Of a stretch of DNA of 64,000 nt, positions 35,229-45,400 are shown in pieces. This stretch comes from Gemmatirosa kalamazoonensis. GTDB taxonomy: Bacteria; Gemmatimonadota; Gemmatimonadetes; Gemmatimonadales; Gemmatimonadaceae. The stretch spans positions 620,001 to 684,000 of the forward strand of contig NZ_CP007130.1 of the NCBI RefSeq assembly GCF_000522985.1, written 5' to 3'. How positions within the stretch are numbered: the first letter of the stretch is position 1; every line of letters starts with the position of its first letter. Under the pieces are notes generated by a model, which searched no databases, had not been told where the DNA came from, and saw nothing but the letters and a program-made list of their open reading frames with translations. The position numbers were made by a program, and so were the translations under genes.

Positions 35229-38200
35229 TCACCATCCGGCCGACAGGCCGAGGCTGAACGTGCGGGCCAGCGGGTAGGCGTAGTAGTCGACGCCCGTGAT
35301 GACGTTCGCCGCGGCGCCGCTGCTGCTCACGTCGGGGTTGTAGCCCGAGTACTTCGTCCACGTCTTCAGATTGCGACCCGACACGTACAGTCGCGCGTTG
35401 TCGAGCCCCGTCGACGTCACGAGCCGCGTCGGGAGCTTCCAGCCGAGCGTGATCTCGCCGAGGCGGACGAACGAGCCGTCCTCGATCATGCGGCTCGACA
35501 TGAGGCGCGCGCCGGAGGTGCCGTCGTAGCTGAAGCGCGGCTCGTCGGTGATGTCGCCCGGCTTCTGCCAGCGCGTCAGCGTGAGGGTGCTCTTGTTGTC
35601 GTAGCTGTAGCCACCGTCGTCGGTGAAGATGCGCATCATGTTGAAGACCTTGTTGCCCTGGCTGAACTGCAGGAAGCCGCGCAGGTCGAGGGTCTTCCAC
35701 GTGAGCACGTTCGTGAAGCCGCCGTAGTACTTCGGCTGCGGCGAGCCGACGAACATGAGGTCCGCCGACGTGGGGCTCTTCGTCTCGCCGCCCGACGCCT
35801 TCGCGAACACGACGTTGCCGTCCTGCGGATCGATGCGCAGGACCTTGTACATGTAGAACTCGCCGAGCGGGTGACCGACCGCGGCCGCCGACGTGACGCG
35901 GCTGCTGACGGTGAACGTGACCGGCTGCCCGCCGTAGAGCTCCGTGACGGTGTTCCGGTTCCAGGTCACGTTGAGGTCCGACGTCCAGCCGAGGCCTAAC
36001 GATCCGCGCGCGCCGTCGAGGTTCACGGTGTGGAGGCCGAGGTCGACGCCGCGGTTGCGGATGCTGCCGATGTTGTCCCAGATGGACGAGTAGCCGCTCG
36101 TCACGGGAATCGGCCGTTGCACGAGCAGGTCGCTCGTGTTGCGCTCGTACCAGTCGGCGATGACGGAGATGCGGCCGTCGAAGAAGCCGAAGTCGGCCCC
36201 GATGTCGGTCTCCTTCGTCGTCTCCCACTTCAGGTTCGCGTTGCCGAGCTGCGTGCCGGCGACGCCGGGGGCACCCGCGTACGGCGCGCCGGCCGCGAGG
36301 TTGAGCGACGCGTAGTCGCCGATCCCCTGGTTGCCGGTGACGCCGAACGAGCCGCGCAGCTTCAGCGTGCCGATGCGCGCGAGGCCGGAGAGCGCCGGCT
36401 CGTCGGTCACCACCCAGCCGACGGACGCGGCGGGGAAGATGCCGTAGCGGTTGTCCTTGCCGAAGCGCGACGAGCCGTCCGCGCGCAGGCTGGCGCCCAC
36501 GAGGTAGCGGTTGGCGAGCGTCCAGTTCGCGCGCGTGAAGAACGAGACGAGGTTGTTGTCGCTGCGGCTGCCGTCCCACGACGTGACGTTCGTCGCGTTG
36601 CGCACATAAGTCGTGAAGCCGGTGGGGAAGCCCTCGCCGCGCAGGTAGCTCAGGTAGCGGCGGTTGTACTCGAGGCTCGAGCCGCCGGTGATGGAGAGGT
36701 TGTTGTTCGCCGCGCGCAGCGGCTCGGCGGTGAAGAAGCCCTCCATCACGTACTTGTCGATCGCGGTATGGCCGTCGCGGCCGATGCCGTTGAGGCTCTT
36801 CGCCGACGTCGCGTCGACCTTCGGCGAGCCCCACTGCAGCTCGTCGATGTTGAAGACGTCGGCGCCGACGCGCCCGGTGAGCGAGAAGCCGTCGGCGACG
36901 CTGTACTTCGCCTCGGCGTGGCCGAGCGCGCGGAGCGTCTGGTAGTTGTTCTGGTTGTACCGGGCGATCGCGACCGGGTTGGAGTACTTGAGCCCCTCCG
37001 TCGTGCCGCCGAATCCGAAGCTGTTGCCGAGGATCGGCCGCATCGGCTGCATGCCGATGGCGTTGGTCACCACGCCGTCGAGGCTCAGGTCACCCGGGAT
37101 ACGGTCGTCGTCCTCGCGCGTGAGGCCGAGCGACGTGGTGAGGAGCAGCCGGTCGCCGGCGTGCAGATCGAGGTTCACGCGGCCCGCCTGCCGGCGGTAG
37201 CCGGAGCCGATGACGATGCCGCGCTGGTCGAAGTTCGAGCCGGACAGGAAGTAGCGGAACCGATCGGAGCCGCCGCTCATGGCGAGCTGCGCGTCGCTGA
37301 CGGCGGCGCGGCGGAACACCGCGTCCTGCCAGTCGAAGCTCTGCGCGTCGTCCTTGCCGGGCACGAAGTCGTAGTCCGACACCGCGTAGCCGTCGTTCTT
37401 CGCGCTCTCGTTCATCAGCTCGACGTACTGCTGCGCGTTCAGCAGGCCGATCTTCTTCTCCACCCGCTGCGTGCCGCCGTACGCGTTCAGCGAGAAGCGC
37501 ATGCGCCCCGCGGTGCCGCGCTTCGTGGTGATGAGGATGACGCCGTTGGATCCGCGCGAGCCGTAGATGGCCGCGGCCGCGGCGTCCTTCAGCACGTCGA
37601 TGGACGCGATCTCGTCGGGGTTGAGCGCCGAGATCGCGGTCTGGTCCTGGCCGCTCTGCGAGATCTGCTCGAACGCGCCCTGCGTGATCGGGATGCCGTC
37701 GACGACGTAGAGCGGCTGGTTGCCCGCGTTCAGCGACGCGGGGCCGCGCACACGCACCGACACGCCGCTCCCCGGCTCGCCGGAGTTCTGCACGACCTGC
37801 ACGCCGGCGATCTTGCCCTGCAGCGCGTTGTCGAGCGCGGCGACGGGCGCGTTGCGGATCGCCGTGGAGTCGACGGACGCGATGGCGCTCGTCACCGTGG
37901 CGCGGCTCGACGTGCCGTAGCCGACGGACACCACCGTGGAGAGCACGGTGGCGACGGGCGTGATGGTCACGTTCACGGTGGTGACGCCGTTCGCGTCGAC
38001 CGCGACGCGACGCTCGGCGGACGCGTAGCCGATGCGCTGCACGCGGAGCAGCGCATCGCCGGCGGGGACGCCGCGCACGACGTAGATGCCGGCGTCGTTC
38101 GTGACGGCGCCCCGCGCGCCGCTGCCGACGGTCACCTGCGCCCCGATGACGGGTCGCTGCGTGGCCGAGTCGGTGACGGTCCCACGGACGATCCCGGTGG

Positions 38201-38279
38201 CCTGTGCGGCGGCCTGCCGCGCGAGTCCGGAGCCGAGCAGCACAACGAGCGCGACGTGCCAGGGAGTGTTGCGCCTCAT
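35229..38279 (-). CDS. SusC/RagA-family TonB-dependent outer-membrane transporter
   Basis: A 1,016-residue outer-membrane transporter. Signal peptide to about residue 25 (ending QAAAQA), then a carboxypeptidase-regulatory-like domain (GIVRGTVTDSATQRPVIGA), the plug with LQGKIAGVQVVQNSG and LYVVDGIPI, the SusC signature SIDVLKDAAAAAIYGSRGSNGVI, and a beta-barrel ending in an aromatic residue (GLSAGW). It partners with the SusD protein and takes up oligomers by TonB energy. ATG 38279 is chosen because the signal peptide begins there. Lies 38 bases after the cyanophycinase gene. Confidence 0.95.
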   Translation of the reverse strand: MRRNTPWHVALVVLLGSGLARQAAAQATGIVRGTVTDSATQRPVIGAQVTVGSGARGAVTNDAGIYVVRGVPAGDALLRVQRIGYASAERRVAVDANGVTTVNVTITPVATVLSTVVSVGYGTSSRATVTSAIASVDSTAIRNAPVAALDNALQGKIAGVQVVQNSGEPGSGVSVRVRGPASLNAGNQPLYVVDGIPITQGAFEQISQSGQDQTAISALNPDEIASIDVLKDAAAAAIYGSRGSNGVILITTKRGTAGRMRFSLNAYGGTQRVEKKIGLLNAQQYVELMNESAKNDGYAVSDYDFVPGKDDAQSFDWQDAVFRRAAVSDAQLAMSGGSDRFRYFLSGSNFDQRGIVIGSGYRRQAGRVNLDLHAGDRLLLTTSLGLTREDDDRIPGDLSLDGVVTNAIGMQPMRPILGNSFGFGGTTEGLKYSNPVAIARYNQNNYQTLRALGHAEAKYSVADGFSLTGRVGADVFNIDELQWGSPKVDATSAKSLNGIGRDGHTAIDKYVMEGFFTAEPLRAANNNLSITGGSSLEYNRRYLSYLRGEGFPTGFTTYVRNATNVTSWDGSRSDNNLVSFFTRANWTLANRYLVGASLRADGSSRFGKDNRYGIFPAASVGWVVTDEPALSGLARIGTLKLRGSFGVTGNQGIGDYASLNLAAGAPYAGAPGVAGTQLGNANLKWETTKETDIGADFGFFDGRISVIADWYERNTSDLLVQRPIPVTSGYSSIWDNIGSIRNRGVDLGLHTVNLDGARGSLGLGWTSDLNVTWNRNTVTELYGGQPVTFTVSSRVTSAAAVGHPLGEFYMYKVLRIDPQDGNVVFAKASGGETKSPTSADLMFVGSPQPKYYGGFTNVLTWKTLDLRGFLQFSQGNKVFNMMRIFTDDGGYSYDNKSTLTLTRWQKPGDITDEPRFSYDGTSGARLMSSRMIEDGSFVRLGEITLGWKLPTRLVTSTGLDNARLYVSGRNLKTWTKYSGYNPDVSSSGAAANVITGVDYYAYPLARTFSLGLSAGW

Positions 38280-38317
38280 GCGGATCCTCGGAGGAGGGTG
38301 GGGGTGGGGGAGGGTGC

Positions 38318-39208
38318 CTAACGCGTGGCGGGAGGGAGCGTCGCCTTGCCGGTGCGCGGGTCGAACGTGCTGCCGGCGGGGAGCACGTGGAGCCGGATGC
38401 CGCTGGCGCCGAGGCGCGCCGGCGATGCGGCGGGCGTGACGGCGGCGTCGCGGGCGTCGAACACGATCGCCGCGCTCGCGCCCTCGATGGTCCATCGCCC
38501 GTCGGGGTCGACGCGCAGCGCGGTGCCCTCGTCGATGCCGACGCCTAACAGCGTTGGGCGCTCGAGCACGACGCTGAGCAGGCGGTTGTTGCGCTGGCGG
38601 CGGAGGAAGTGCTGGTCGACGACGGCGCCGTGCAGGAAGCCGAGGCCGGGCACGATCTCGATGCTGCGGCGCGCGACGCGCTGCCAGCCGGTGCCCGACG
38701 TGTCGACGGTGCCGTCGGCGCGGAACTGGTTGCCGGTGAGCATGGAGTCGCTCATGATCGCCGCGCCGGCGGAGGTGCCGCCGACGACGGCGCCGGCCTG
38801 GTAGCGCGCGTGGATCGCGTGCAGGAGCTTCGATCCGGCGAGCGCCCGCGCGAGGCGCGCCTGGTCGCCGCCGGGAAACCAGATGCCGGTGGCGTTCGCG
38901 ACGAGACGCACGATGGAGTCGGCGTCGGCCTGGTCGCGGGTGACGTTCACGACGAACGCGTCCGCGCCGAGGGAGTCGAGCTGCAGCTCCTTCTCCGGCC
39001 CGGTGGACGGATCGCCGCTCGCCATCGGGAGGATGGCGATGCGGGCCTTCCCGGGGCCGCCGGCGAGGGCGACGAAGTGGTCGACGAGGGCCTTGGGCTG
39101 CGTGCCGCCGCCGACGATGAACAGGGTGCCGCGGGGGGACTGCGCGCCCGCGGCACCGGCGGTGGCGAGCAGCAATGCGAGCGCGGGGCGGAGACGAGCG
39201 AGGCGCAT
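38318..39208 (-). CDS. Cyanophycinase-like serine peptidase (S51), secreted
   Basis: A 296-residue exported S51 peptidase. A signal peptide (MRLARLRPALALLLATAGA) leads to the mature protein at about residue 23. The nucleophile elbow GGTSAGAAIMSD, the strand FIVGGGTQPKAL and GIWFPGGDQ fit cyanophycinases, which cleave the beta-Asp-Arg polymer cyanophycin or related isoaspartyl peptides. Being exported, it would act on external polymer. It heads the cyanophycinase-SusC-SusD-trypsin set, so the TonB system may import the released dipeptides. The stop codon TAG overlaps one GCCTAAC/GTTAGGC motif. Other S51 activities (aspartyl dipeptidase) cannot be excluded. Confidence 0.87.
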   Translation of the reverse strand: MRLARLRPALALLLATAGAAGAQSPRGTLFIVGGGTQPKALVDHFVALAGGPGKARIAILPMASGDPSTGPEKELQLDSLGADAFVVNVTRDQADADSIVRLVANATGIWFPGGDQARLARALAGSKLLHAIHARYQAGAVVGGTSAGAAIMSDSMLTGNQFRADGTVDTSGTGWQRVARRSIEIVPGLGFLHGAVVDQHFLRRQRNNRLLSVVLERPTLLGVGIDEGTALRVDPDGRWTIEGASAAIVFDARDAAVTPAASPARLGASGIRLHVLPAGSTFDPRTGKATLPPATR

Positions 39209-39383
39209 CACGTCTGACTGGAGGGGAAGGGTGGGCGATCTGGGGATACGCCCGGCAGGGAGATGCTGTTGGGACCCGAACTGCGCGAGGGGGGTCACCG
39301 CGTTCGGGACGAGTGGCGCGCCGAGGCGTGCGGCATAGACTCGGGGACGTCTCGTTCCCGCCGACCACCGACCGGAGCCTCCG

Positions 39384-40133
39384 ATGGACGACCGCCGTCT
39401 CGCGCGCCGCGTGCGCGTGCTCGAGCTGTACTCCGCCGTCAGCACGTGCGTGCTGCTGGTGCTCGCGCTCACCGCGTTCCGCCGGCAGCCGGGGCGCGCG
39501 CGGTTCACGGAGATGGACGTGGAGCGGATCAACGTCGTGGAGCCGGACGGGAAGCTGCGCATGGTGATCGCGAACCGTCCGCGCTCGATCGGGCCGATCT
39601 ACAAGGGAAAGGAGTTCGGCTACAAGGGCGGCAACCGGCCCGGGATCATCTTCTTCAACGACGAGGGCTCGGAGAACGGAGGGCTCGGCTTCTCGGGCGC
39701 GCGCGGCACGGACGGGACGTATCGGGCGTCGAGCCAGCTCGCGTTCGACCAGTACGACTCGGACCAGATCCTCTATCTCTCCTACACGGACCAGAACGGG
39801 GTGCGGCGCACCGGCCTAACGGTGGCCGACCGCGCGGAGGCGAACATCTTCGACCTCGTGCAGGCGCGCGACTCGCTGCAGAAGCTTCCCGCGAGCCCGG
39901 CGCGCGACTCGGCGCTGCAGGCGCTGGTGGCGCCGCGGAACGGCGTGCCGCTCATGGCGCAGCGCGTGTTCCTCGGGCGCGACCCGGCGAAGAGCGCGGT
40001 GGTGAACCTCTCCGACCCGCAGGGGAAGCCGCGGCTCCGGCTCGTGGTCGACTCGACGGGGCGGGCGCGCGTGGAGTTCCTCGGCGCCGACGGGCGGGTG
40101 ACGTACAGCCTCCCCGACTCGGCGCGGCGTTAG
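39384..40133 (+). CDS. Membrane-anchored protein of unknown function
   Basis: A 249-residue protein with one N-terminal membrane segment (LYSAVSTCVLLVLALTAF) and a soluble part outside. The body holds three beta-rich stretches of similar form, each of the type INVVEPDGKLRMVIAN, LAFDQYDSDQILYLSYTD and LSDPQGKPRLRLVVD, suggesting a repeated beta-meander. I do not recognise the family. It is read away from the cyanophycinase gene (175-base divergent spacer) and is convergent with the racemase gene across a large hairpin. Its stop TAG lies in a GTTAGGC motif. Confidence 0.75.
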   Translation: MDDRRLARRVRVLELYSAVSTCVLLVLALTAFRRQPGRARFTEMDVERINVVEPDGKLRMVIANRPRSIGPIYKGKEFGYKGGNRPGIIFFNDEGSENGGLGFSGARGTDGTYRASSQLAFDQYDSDQILYLSYTDQNGVRRTGLTVADRAEANIFDLVQARDSLQKLPASPARDSALQALVAPRNGVPLMAQRVFLGRDPAKSAVVNLSDPQGKPRLRLVVDSTGRARVEFLGADGRVTYSLPDSARR

Positions 40134-40140
40134 GCGTGGC

Positions 40141-40229
40141 GTTCACGGCTCCACGTACGAGTGTTCATGGGACTGAAGAAGGACTGTCCTTCTTCAGTCC
40201 TGCGAGAACACGTACGTGGAGCCGTGAAC
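40141..40229. repeat. Tandem-armed hairpin, CACGTACG/ACTGAAG class, between convergent genes
   Basis: Outer arms 40141-40166 and 40206-40229 pair (GTTCACGGCTCCACGTACG and complement), and an inner stem of GGACTGAAGAAGGAC pairs with its complement around a 2-base tip. It fills the gap between two convergent genes and could be a bidirectional terminator. Shares ends and inner unit with 46844-46978 and 63310-63450, but with only one inner unit per arm. Confidence 0.9.
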
Positions 40230-40237
40230 GGCGGACA

Positions 40238-41356
40238 TCAGGCGCCTAACGTCACGCACCGCACGGTGAGATCCTCGATGCGATCGACGTCGACGGTCAC
40301 GCCGAGGCCGGCGCGCTCGAGGGGGACGCGGACGCGGCCCTCGGCGTCCATGGTCCACTCGGGGTCGACGACGTCGCGGGCCCAGTAGCGCGCGCTCGGG
40401 CTGAGGTCTCCGGGCTTCGTGAAGTTCGGCAGCGACGCGAGCGCCACGTTGTGCGCGCGACCGACGCCGCTCTCCAGCATGCCGCCGCACCACACCGGCA
40501 CACCGTGCGCGGCGCAAAAGTCGTGGATGGCGAGCGACGGCCCGAAGCCGCCGACGCGTCCCGGCTTGATGTTCACGATGCGGCCGGCGCCGAGCGCCAC
40601 CATGTCGCGCGCGCGGTCGAGCGAGGTGATGGACTCGTCGAGGCAGACGGGCGTCGTGAGGCGCTTCTGCAGCGAGGCGTGCTGGAGGAGGTCGTCCCAC
40701 GCGAGCGGCTGCTCGATCATCATGAGGCCGAACGCGTCGAGCTGCTGCAGCACGTCGGCCTGGGCGAGCGTGTACGCGTTGTTCGCGTCGGCCATGAGCG
40801 GCGCGTCGGGAAGTGCCTCGCGCACCGCGCGCACGTACGCGACGTCGCGCCCCGGCTCGATCTTCAGCTTCACCTTGCGGTAGCCCTCGGCCACCGCGGC
40901 CGCGGCGCGCTGGACGAGCGCGTCGGGGCTCGCCTGGATGCCGAGCGAGATGCCGGTCTCGATGCAGTCGCGGGTGCCGCCGAGCAGGCGGGCGAGCGGC
41001 ACGCCCTCCTTCTCCGCGGCGAGCGCCCAGCAGCCCATCTCCACCGCGGCCTTCGGCATGAGGTGGCCGCGGAAGTCGCGCTCGAGCGTCGGGAAGACGT
41101 CGCGCGGATGGGCGAACGTCGCACCGAGCACGCGCGGCGCGATCCACTCGGCGATCGCGAGCCAGCTCGTGTCGATGGTGTCGGGGCTGTAGATCGGTGT
41201 GTCGAACGCGACGCACTCGCTCCACGTGCGCGCGCCGTCGGCGTCGTGGAGCTCGAGCAGCAGGATGCGGCGGTCGGCGACGACGCCGGAGGAGATGCGG
41301 AACGGCTCCTTCAGTGGGAGACGGATCTCTCTCAGCGTGATTCGGATGCAGAGCAT
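40238..41356 (-). CDS. Enolase-superfamily o-succinylbenzoate synthase / N-succinylamino acid racemase-like
   Basis: A 372-residue member of the muconate-lactonising subgroup of the enolase superfamily. The general bases KLKIEPG (K-x-K) and NIKPGRVGG, and the metal ligands in MADANNAY, MIEQPL and CLDESI are all in place. The family holds both OSBS (menaquinone synthesis) and N-succinylamino acid racemases (NSAR). No men genes are nearby, while a GNAT-like acyltransferase lies directly upstream in the same direction. That pairing is known from organisms that turn D-amino acids into L-amino acids by N-succinylation, racemisation and hydrolysis, so NSAR activity is favoured. Both activities can coexist in one enzyme. 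Confidence 0.85.
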   Translation of the reverse strand: MLCIRITLREIRLPLKEPFRISSGVVADRRILLLELHDADGARTWSECVAFDTPIYSPDTIDTSWLAIAEWIAPRVLGATFAHPRDVFPTLERDFRGHLMPKAAVEMGCWALAAEKEGVPLARLLGGTRDCIETGISLGIQASPDALVQRAAAAVAEGYRKVKLKIEPGRDVAYVRAVREALPDAPLMADANNAYTLAQADVLQQLDAFGLMMIEQPLAWDDLLQHASLQKRLTTPVCLDESITSLDRARDMVALGAGRIVNIKPGRVGGFGPSLAIHDFCAAHGVPVWCGGMLESGVGRAHNVALASLPNFTKPGDLSPSARYWARDVVDPEWTMDAEGRVRVPLERAGLGVTVDVDRIEDLTVRCVTLGA

Positions 41357-41377
41357 GGGATGTGCGCGGTGGATGCT

Positions 41378-41451
41378 CACGCGGAGCCGCGGAGAGCGCG
41401 GAGAACGACCACACGAGCCGGTGTCCTCCGCGTTCTCCGCGCCTCCGCGTG
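41378..41451. repeat. Tandem-armed hairpin, CCGCGGAG class, between two linked genes
   Basis: Arms made of GCGGAG/CGCGGAG units pair imperfectly across a loop of about 15 bases (around 41407-41422). It sits in the 98-base spacer between the acyltransferase stop and the racemase start, so it may lower downstream expression or form an attenuator. Same class as 58227-58300. Confidence 0.85.
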
Positions 41452-41454
41452 CGA

Positions 41455-42309
41455 TCAGTCGTGCGCCGCGAGAACGTAGTGCGGCAGCGTAGTCGCGTCG
41501 CCGCGCGCGAACGTGGCGACCTCGTAGCCGCGGCCGAGGTAGGCGAGGAGGGCCTCGCGGGTGACGTCGCGCCAGACGGCGCGAAGGTCGTAGGGCAGCG
41601 CCTCGAGGTCGCGCGGGACGGCGACGTGGACGACCGGCGCGTCGGGGAGCGGCGCGAGCATGGGGACGCCGCGGTCGTCGGTGGGGTTCACGAGGATCCC
41701 GGGGCGGTCGGGGACCCGCGCGTCGCCGTCGAGCGCGAGGAGGTCCCACTTCGCGACGAAGCGGTCGGTGGCGAGGCGGCCGTGGAGCGGGCTGCCGGTA
41801 TCGTCGCCGTACATGTTCGGCACGTACTCCGACGCGCGGGCGCCGAGGCGCGCGAGGTTGAGGTGCGCGTTGCGGGCGACGAGCGGGTCGAACGTCCAGT
41901 ACATGGTCCGGGCGCCGACGCCGAGGACGAGCTCGCGCTGGTAGCGCTTGAGGCGCTCGCCGAGGTGGCCGCCGCGCGCCTCGGGACGGACGGCGAGGAG
42001 GTCGGACCAGTGGACGAGCGCGCCGTTCTCGACGCCGGTGATGCCGAAGACGAAGCCGAGCATACGGCCGTCCGGCCGGTCGTCGGTGGGCTCGGCGAAC
42101 GCGGCGGCGCAGACGCCGCCGAGCTTCTGGGAGACGAGGAGGATGGCGGCGGGCACGAGCTCGCGGAACCCGACGCCCCAGGTCTCCTCCTGGATCGCGA
42201 TGCACTCGTGGTACTCGGCCAGCGAGGCGACGCGGCGGATGGTGACCCCGTCGACGCCCGTGGCGGGCGAAGCGGACGGGGGGGCCAGGTCAGTCGTCTG
42301 AGGGATCAT
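41455..42309 (-). CDS. GNAT-fold acyltransferase-like protein (putative D-amino acid N-succinyltransferase partner)
   Basis: A 284-residue protein with a GNAT-like core: VTIRRVASLAEYHECIAIQEETWG, then LGFVFGITGVENGALVHWSDLLAVRPEARGG (strand 4 and the acyl-CoA loop RPEARGGHLG), and the conserved block TMYWTFDPLVARNAHLNLARLGARA. It resembles the uncharacterised acetyltransferase group often found beside NSAR genes. In Geobacillus the neighbouring enzyme was shown to succinylate D-amino acids. The third pathway enzyme, a succinyl-amino acid hydrolase, is not seen in this window. Start ATG 42309 (MIPQTT) precedes the fold by about 20 residues. Confidence 0.78.
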   Translation of the reverse strand: MIPQTTDLAPPSASPATGVDGVTIRRVASLAEYHECIAIQEETWGVGFRELVPAAILLVSQKLGGVCAAAFAEPTDDRPDGRMLGFVFGITGVENGALVHWSDLLAVRPEARGGHLGERLKRYQRELVLGVGARTMYWTFDPLVARNAHLNLARLGARASEYVPNMYGDDTGSPLHGRLATDRFVAKWDLLALDGDARVPDRPGILVNPTDDRGVPMLAPLPDAPVVHVAVPRDLEALPYDLRAVWRDVTREALLAYLGRGYEVATFARGDATTLPHYVLAAHD

Positions 42310-42414
42310 GCGATCGTCCGGTGGAGGACGGGTCGTGGGGCCGGTCCCATGCCGCGTTACGCCGTGCGACGCGCTCTTGCCGGTCGCGGCGCCCCAACAT
42401 AGCTTGGGCCCACC

Positions 42415-42438
42415 TTGGTATACAATAGCGTGTACCAA
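42415..42438. promoter_or_regulatory. GntR-type palindromic operator upstream of susC
   Basis: TTGGTATAC (42415-42423) and GTGTACCAA (42430-42438) form an inverted repeat with one mismatch around six bases. It fits the GT-N-TAC pattern of GntR-family operators; one more half site, GCGTGTAC, follows at 42440. It lies 45 bases before the SusC start and 105 bases upstream of the divergent acyltransferase. The GntR/FCD regulator at 57482-58207 is the obvious candidate, but this is inference. Confidence 0.6.
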
Positions 42439-42482
42439 AGCGTGTACTTCCCTCCTCCGGACCAGCGGCGCTGGAGCCACGC

Positions 42483-45400
42483 ATGCCACCCACGGCTGCC
42501 CGACGCCTCGCCCCCGCCACGCCCCCGATCCTCGGCGGCTGGCTCCTCCTCGTGACGCTCGCCCTCGGCGCGCCCGACCTGCGCGCCCAGCCGACGAGCG
42601 GCCCCACCGGCGTCGTGGCCGGCACCGTCACCGACGGCGTCGCCCACACCCCACTCACCGGCGTCGCCGTCGCGCTCGACGGCACCCGGTTCGGCGCCGC
42701 CACCGGCGCCGACGGCCGCTACCGGATCACCGGCGTGCCCGCGGGGACCTACACCGCCATCGCCCGGCGCATCGGCTACAACCCCACGCGGCTGTCGGTC
42801 ACCGTGACCGCGGGGCGCGAGGCGACCGCCGACTTCGGCCTGCAGGCGAGCGCCATCGCCCTCGATCAGGTCGTCATCTCCGGCACCGCCGGCGAGACCC
42901 AGCGCCGCGAAGTGGGCAACGCGGTGGCGACGATCGACGCCGCGACGGCGCTGCAGCAGTCGGCGGCGCCGAACGTGGCGAGCCTGCTGAACGCGCGCGC
43001 CCCGGGCGTCGCCGTCAGGCAGCGCACCGGCCGGCTCGGCGCCGGGCCGACGATCGAGGTGCGCGGGCGCTCGTCGCTGTCGCTCGAGAACAGCCCGCTC
43101 ATCTACGTCGACGGCGTGCGGGTGAACAACCAGACGAGCTCCGGCCCGCAGGCGGTCGCCGGGCGACTCGGCGGGCAGGGCTCGCAGGTGGGCGGCCGAC
43201 TGAACGACATCAACCCCGACGACATCGAGTCGATCGAGGTGATCAAGGGCCCGGCCGCGGCGACCATCTACGGCACCGAGGCGGCGAACGGCGTCATCCA
43301 GATCATCACGAAGAAGGGCGCCGCCGGCGCCGCGCCGCAGATCTCGGCGCAGGTGGAGGAAGGCTCGCTCGAGTTCGCGAACGCCGTCGACCGCGTGCAG
43401 ACGAACTACTTCAAGGATCCGACGAGCGGTCAGATCGTCACGTGGAACGGCCTGCAGCAGGAGGCCGACAGCGGCCGGCCGATCTACAAGACGGGCCAGA
43501 CGCGGAAGTTCACCGGCTCGCTCAGCGGCGGCCGCGACGCGCTGCGCTACTACCTCGGCTCGACGTACGAGAACGACCTCGGCATCGAGCCGAACAACTC
43601 GCTGCGCCAGTTCTCGCTGCACACGAACCTGAACTCGTCGGTGCGGCCGAGCACCGAGCTGGCGATGAGCGTGAACTACGTCGCCGGCGACACGCACCTC
43701 GGCGCCGACTACGGCGCGTCGCCGCTGTTGGGCGCGCAGGTCGGGCACCGGCTGCTGTTCGCGGGCACGCGCGGCTTCTTCGCCGTGCCGCCGGAAGTGC
43801 CGCAGCAGCTCTACGACAACTCGACGCGGGTGGACCGTTTCACCGGCAGCGCGACGATCACGAACCGGCCGGCGTCGTGGTTCACGCAGCGCGCGATCGT
43901 GGGGCTCGACTACGCGGGGAGCGACGAGCGCGCGCTGGAGCGGTTCGCGCCGCCCGAGATCGCGCGCTACCTGACGGCGGCCGCCGCCGGCGGCGCGATC
44001 GGCCAGACGCTGCGCCACAACTCGGTGTTCACGGGCGACTACAACGGCTCGGCGCGCGTGAGCCTCACGAGCGCGCTCTCGTCGAAGTCGTCGGTGGGCG
44101 GGCAGTTCTACAAGACGGCGCTGAACTCGAGCTTCCTCGGCGGCACGGCGTTCCCGGCGCCGGGCGTGGACATCGTCTCCGGCACGACGGCGCCGGTCGC
44201 GTCGTCGCAGAGCGAGACGATCAACACGACGATCGGCGCGTACGCCGAGCAGCAGTTCGGGTGGCACGACCGACTGTTCCTCTCCGGCGCGCTGCGCGTG
44301 GACAACAACAGCGCGTTCGGCGAGGACTTCAAGTGGGTCACCTACCCGAAGGTGAGCGCGAGCTGGGTGGTGAACGAGGAGCCGTTCTGGGAGCGCTGGC
44401 GGAACGCGGTGAACACGCTGCGGCTGCGCGCCGCGTACGGCGAGTCGGGACGGCAGCCGGCGGCGTTCTCCGCGCTGCGCACGTTCGCGGCGACGACGGG
44501 GCCGGGCGGGTCGAGCGCGGTGACGCCGAACTCGTTAGGCAACCCGGACCTCAAGCCGGAGCGCGGCAAGGAGGTCGAGCTCGGGTTCGAGGCCGGACTC
44601 TACAACCGCCTGACGCTCGACTTCACGTACTACAACAAGAAGACGTACGACGAGATCGTGCAGCAGCCGGTGGCCCCGTCGAGCGGCTTCCCGGGGACGC
44701 AGTACCGCAACCTGGGCCAGGTCGACAACAAGGGCGTCGAGCTGAGCGCGAACCTGCGCGCGGTGGCGCGGCGCACGGTGTCGTGGGACATCAACGCGAA
44801 CGTCGCGACGAACAAGGACGTCATCCGCGACCTCGGCGGGCTGCCGACGATCATCGCGTCGTACGGCGCGGCGAACGTGGTGGGCTATCCGATCGGCGGC
44901 ATCTTCGTGCGCCACGTGATCTCCGCCGAGCGCAACGCGACGACGGGGCAGGCGACGAACATCCTGTGCGAGGGGCCTAACGGCACCGGCGTGGCCTGCG
45001 CGACGGCGCCGTTCGTCTTCTGGGGCACGCCGACGCCGAAGGTGACGGGGGCGGTGAGCTCCACGGTGACGCTCTGGCAGCGACTGTCGCTGTACGGGCT
45101 GGCCGACTTCCGGCGCGGCAACAAGCTCCAGAACTCGGTGGAGCTGCTGCGGTGCACGGGCGCCGTGGGCGGCGCGCTCTGCCGCGCGAACTACTACCCG
45201 CAGGAGTACGACCCGCTCTACCTCGCGGAGACGAACATCAACGCGGTCGCCCTCGGCACGGTCGACCAGTACATCCAGGACGCCGGCTTCACGAAGCTGC
45301 GCGAGATCTCGGCGACGTACACGTTCCCCGAGCGGATCACGCGCGCGCGCACGTCGCTGACGATCGCGGGGCGCAACCTGTACACGTGGACGAAGTACCG

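Noticed and set aside
40238-41356. Menaquinone synthesis gene menC
   Set aside because: All catalytic residues would allow it, but no other men gene is near and the acyltransferase neighbour favours the N-succinylamino acid racemase role; left open in the call.
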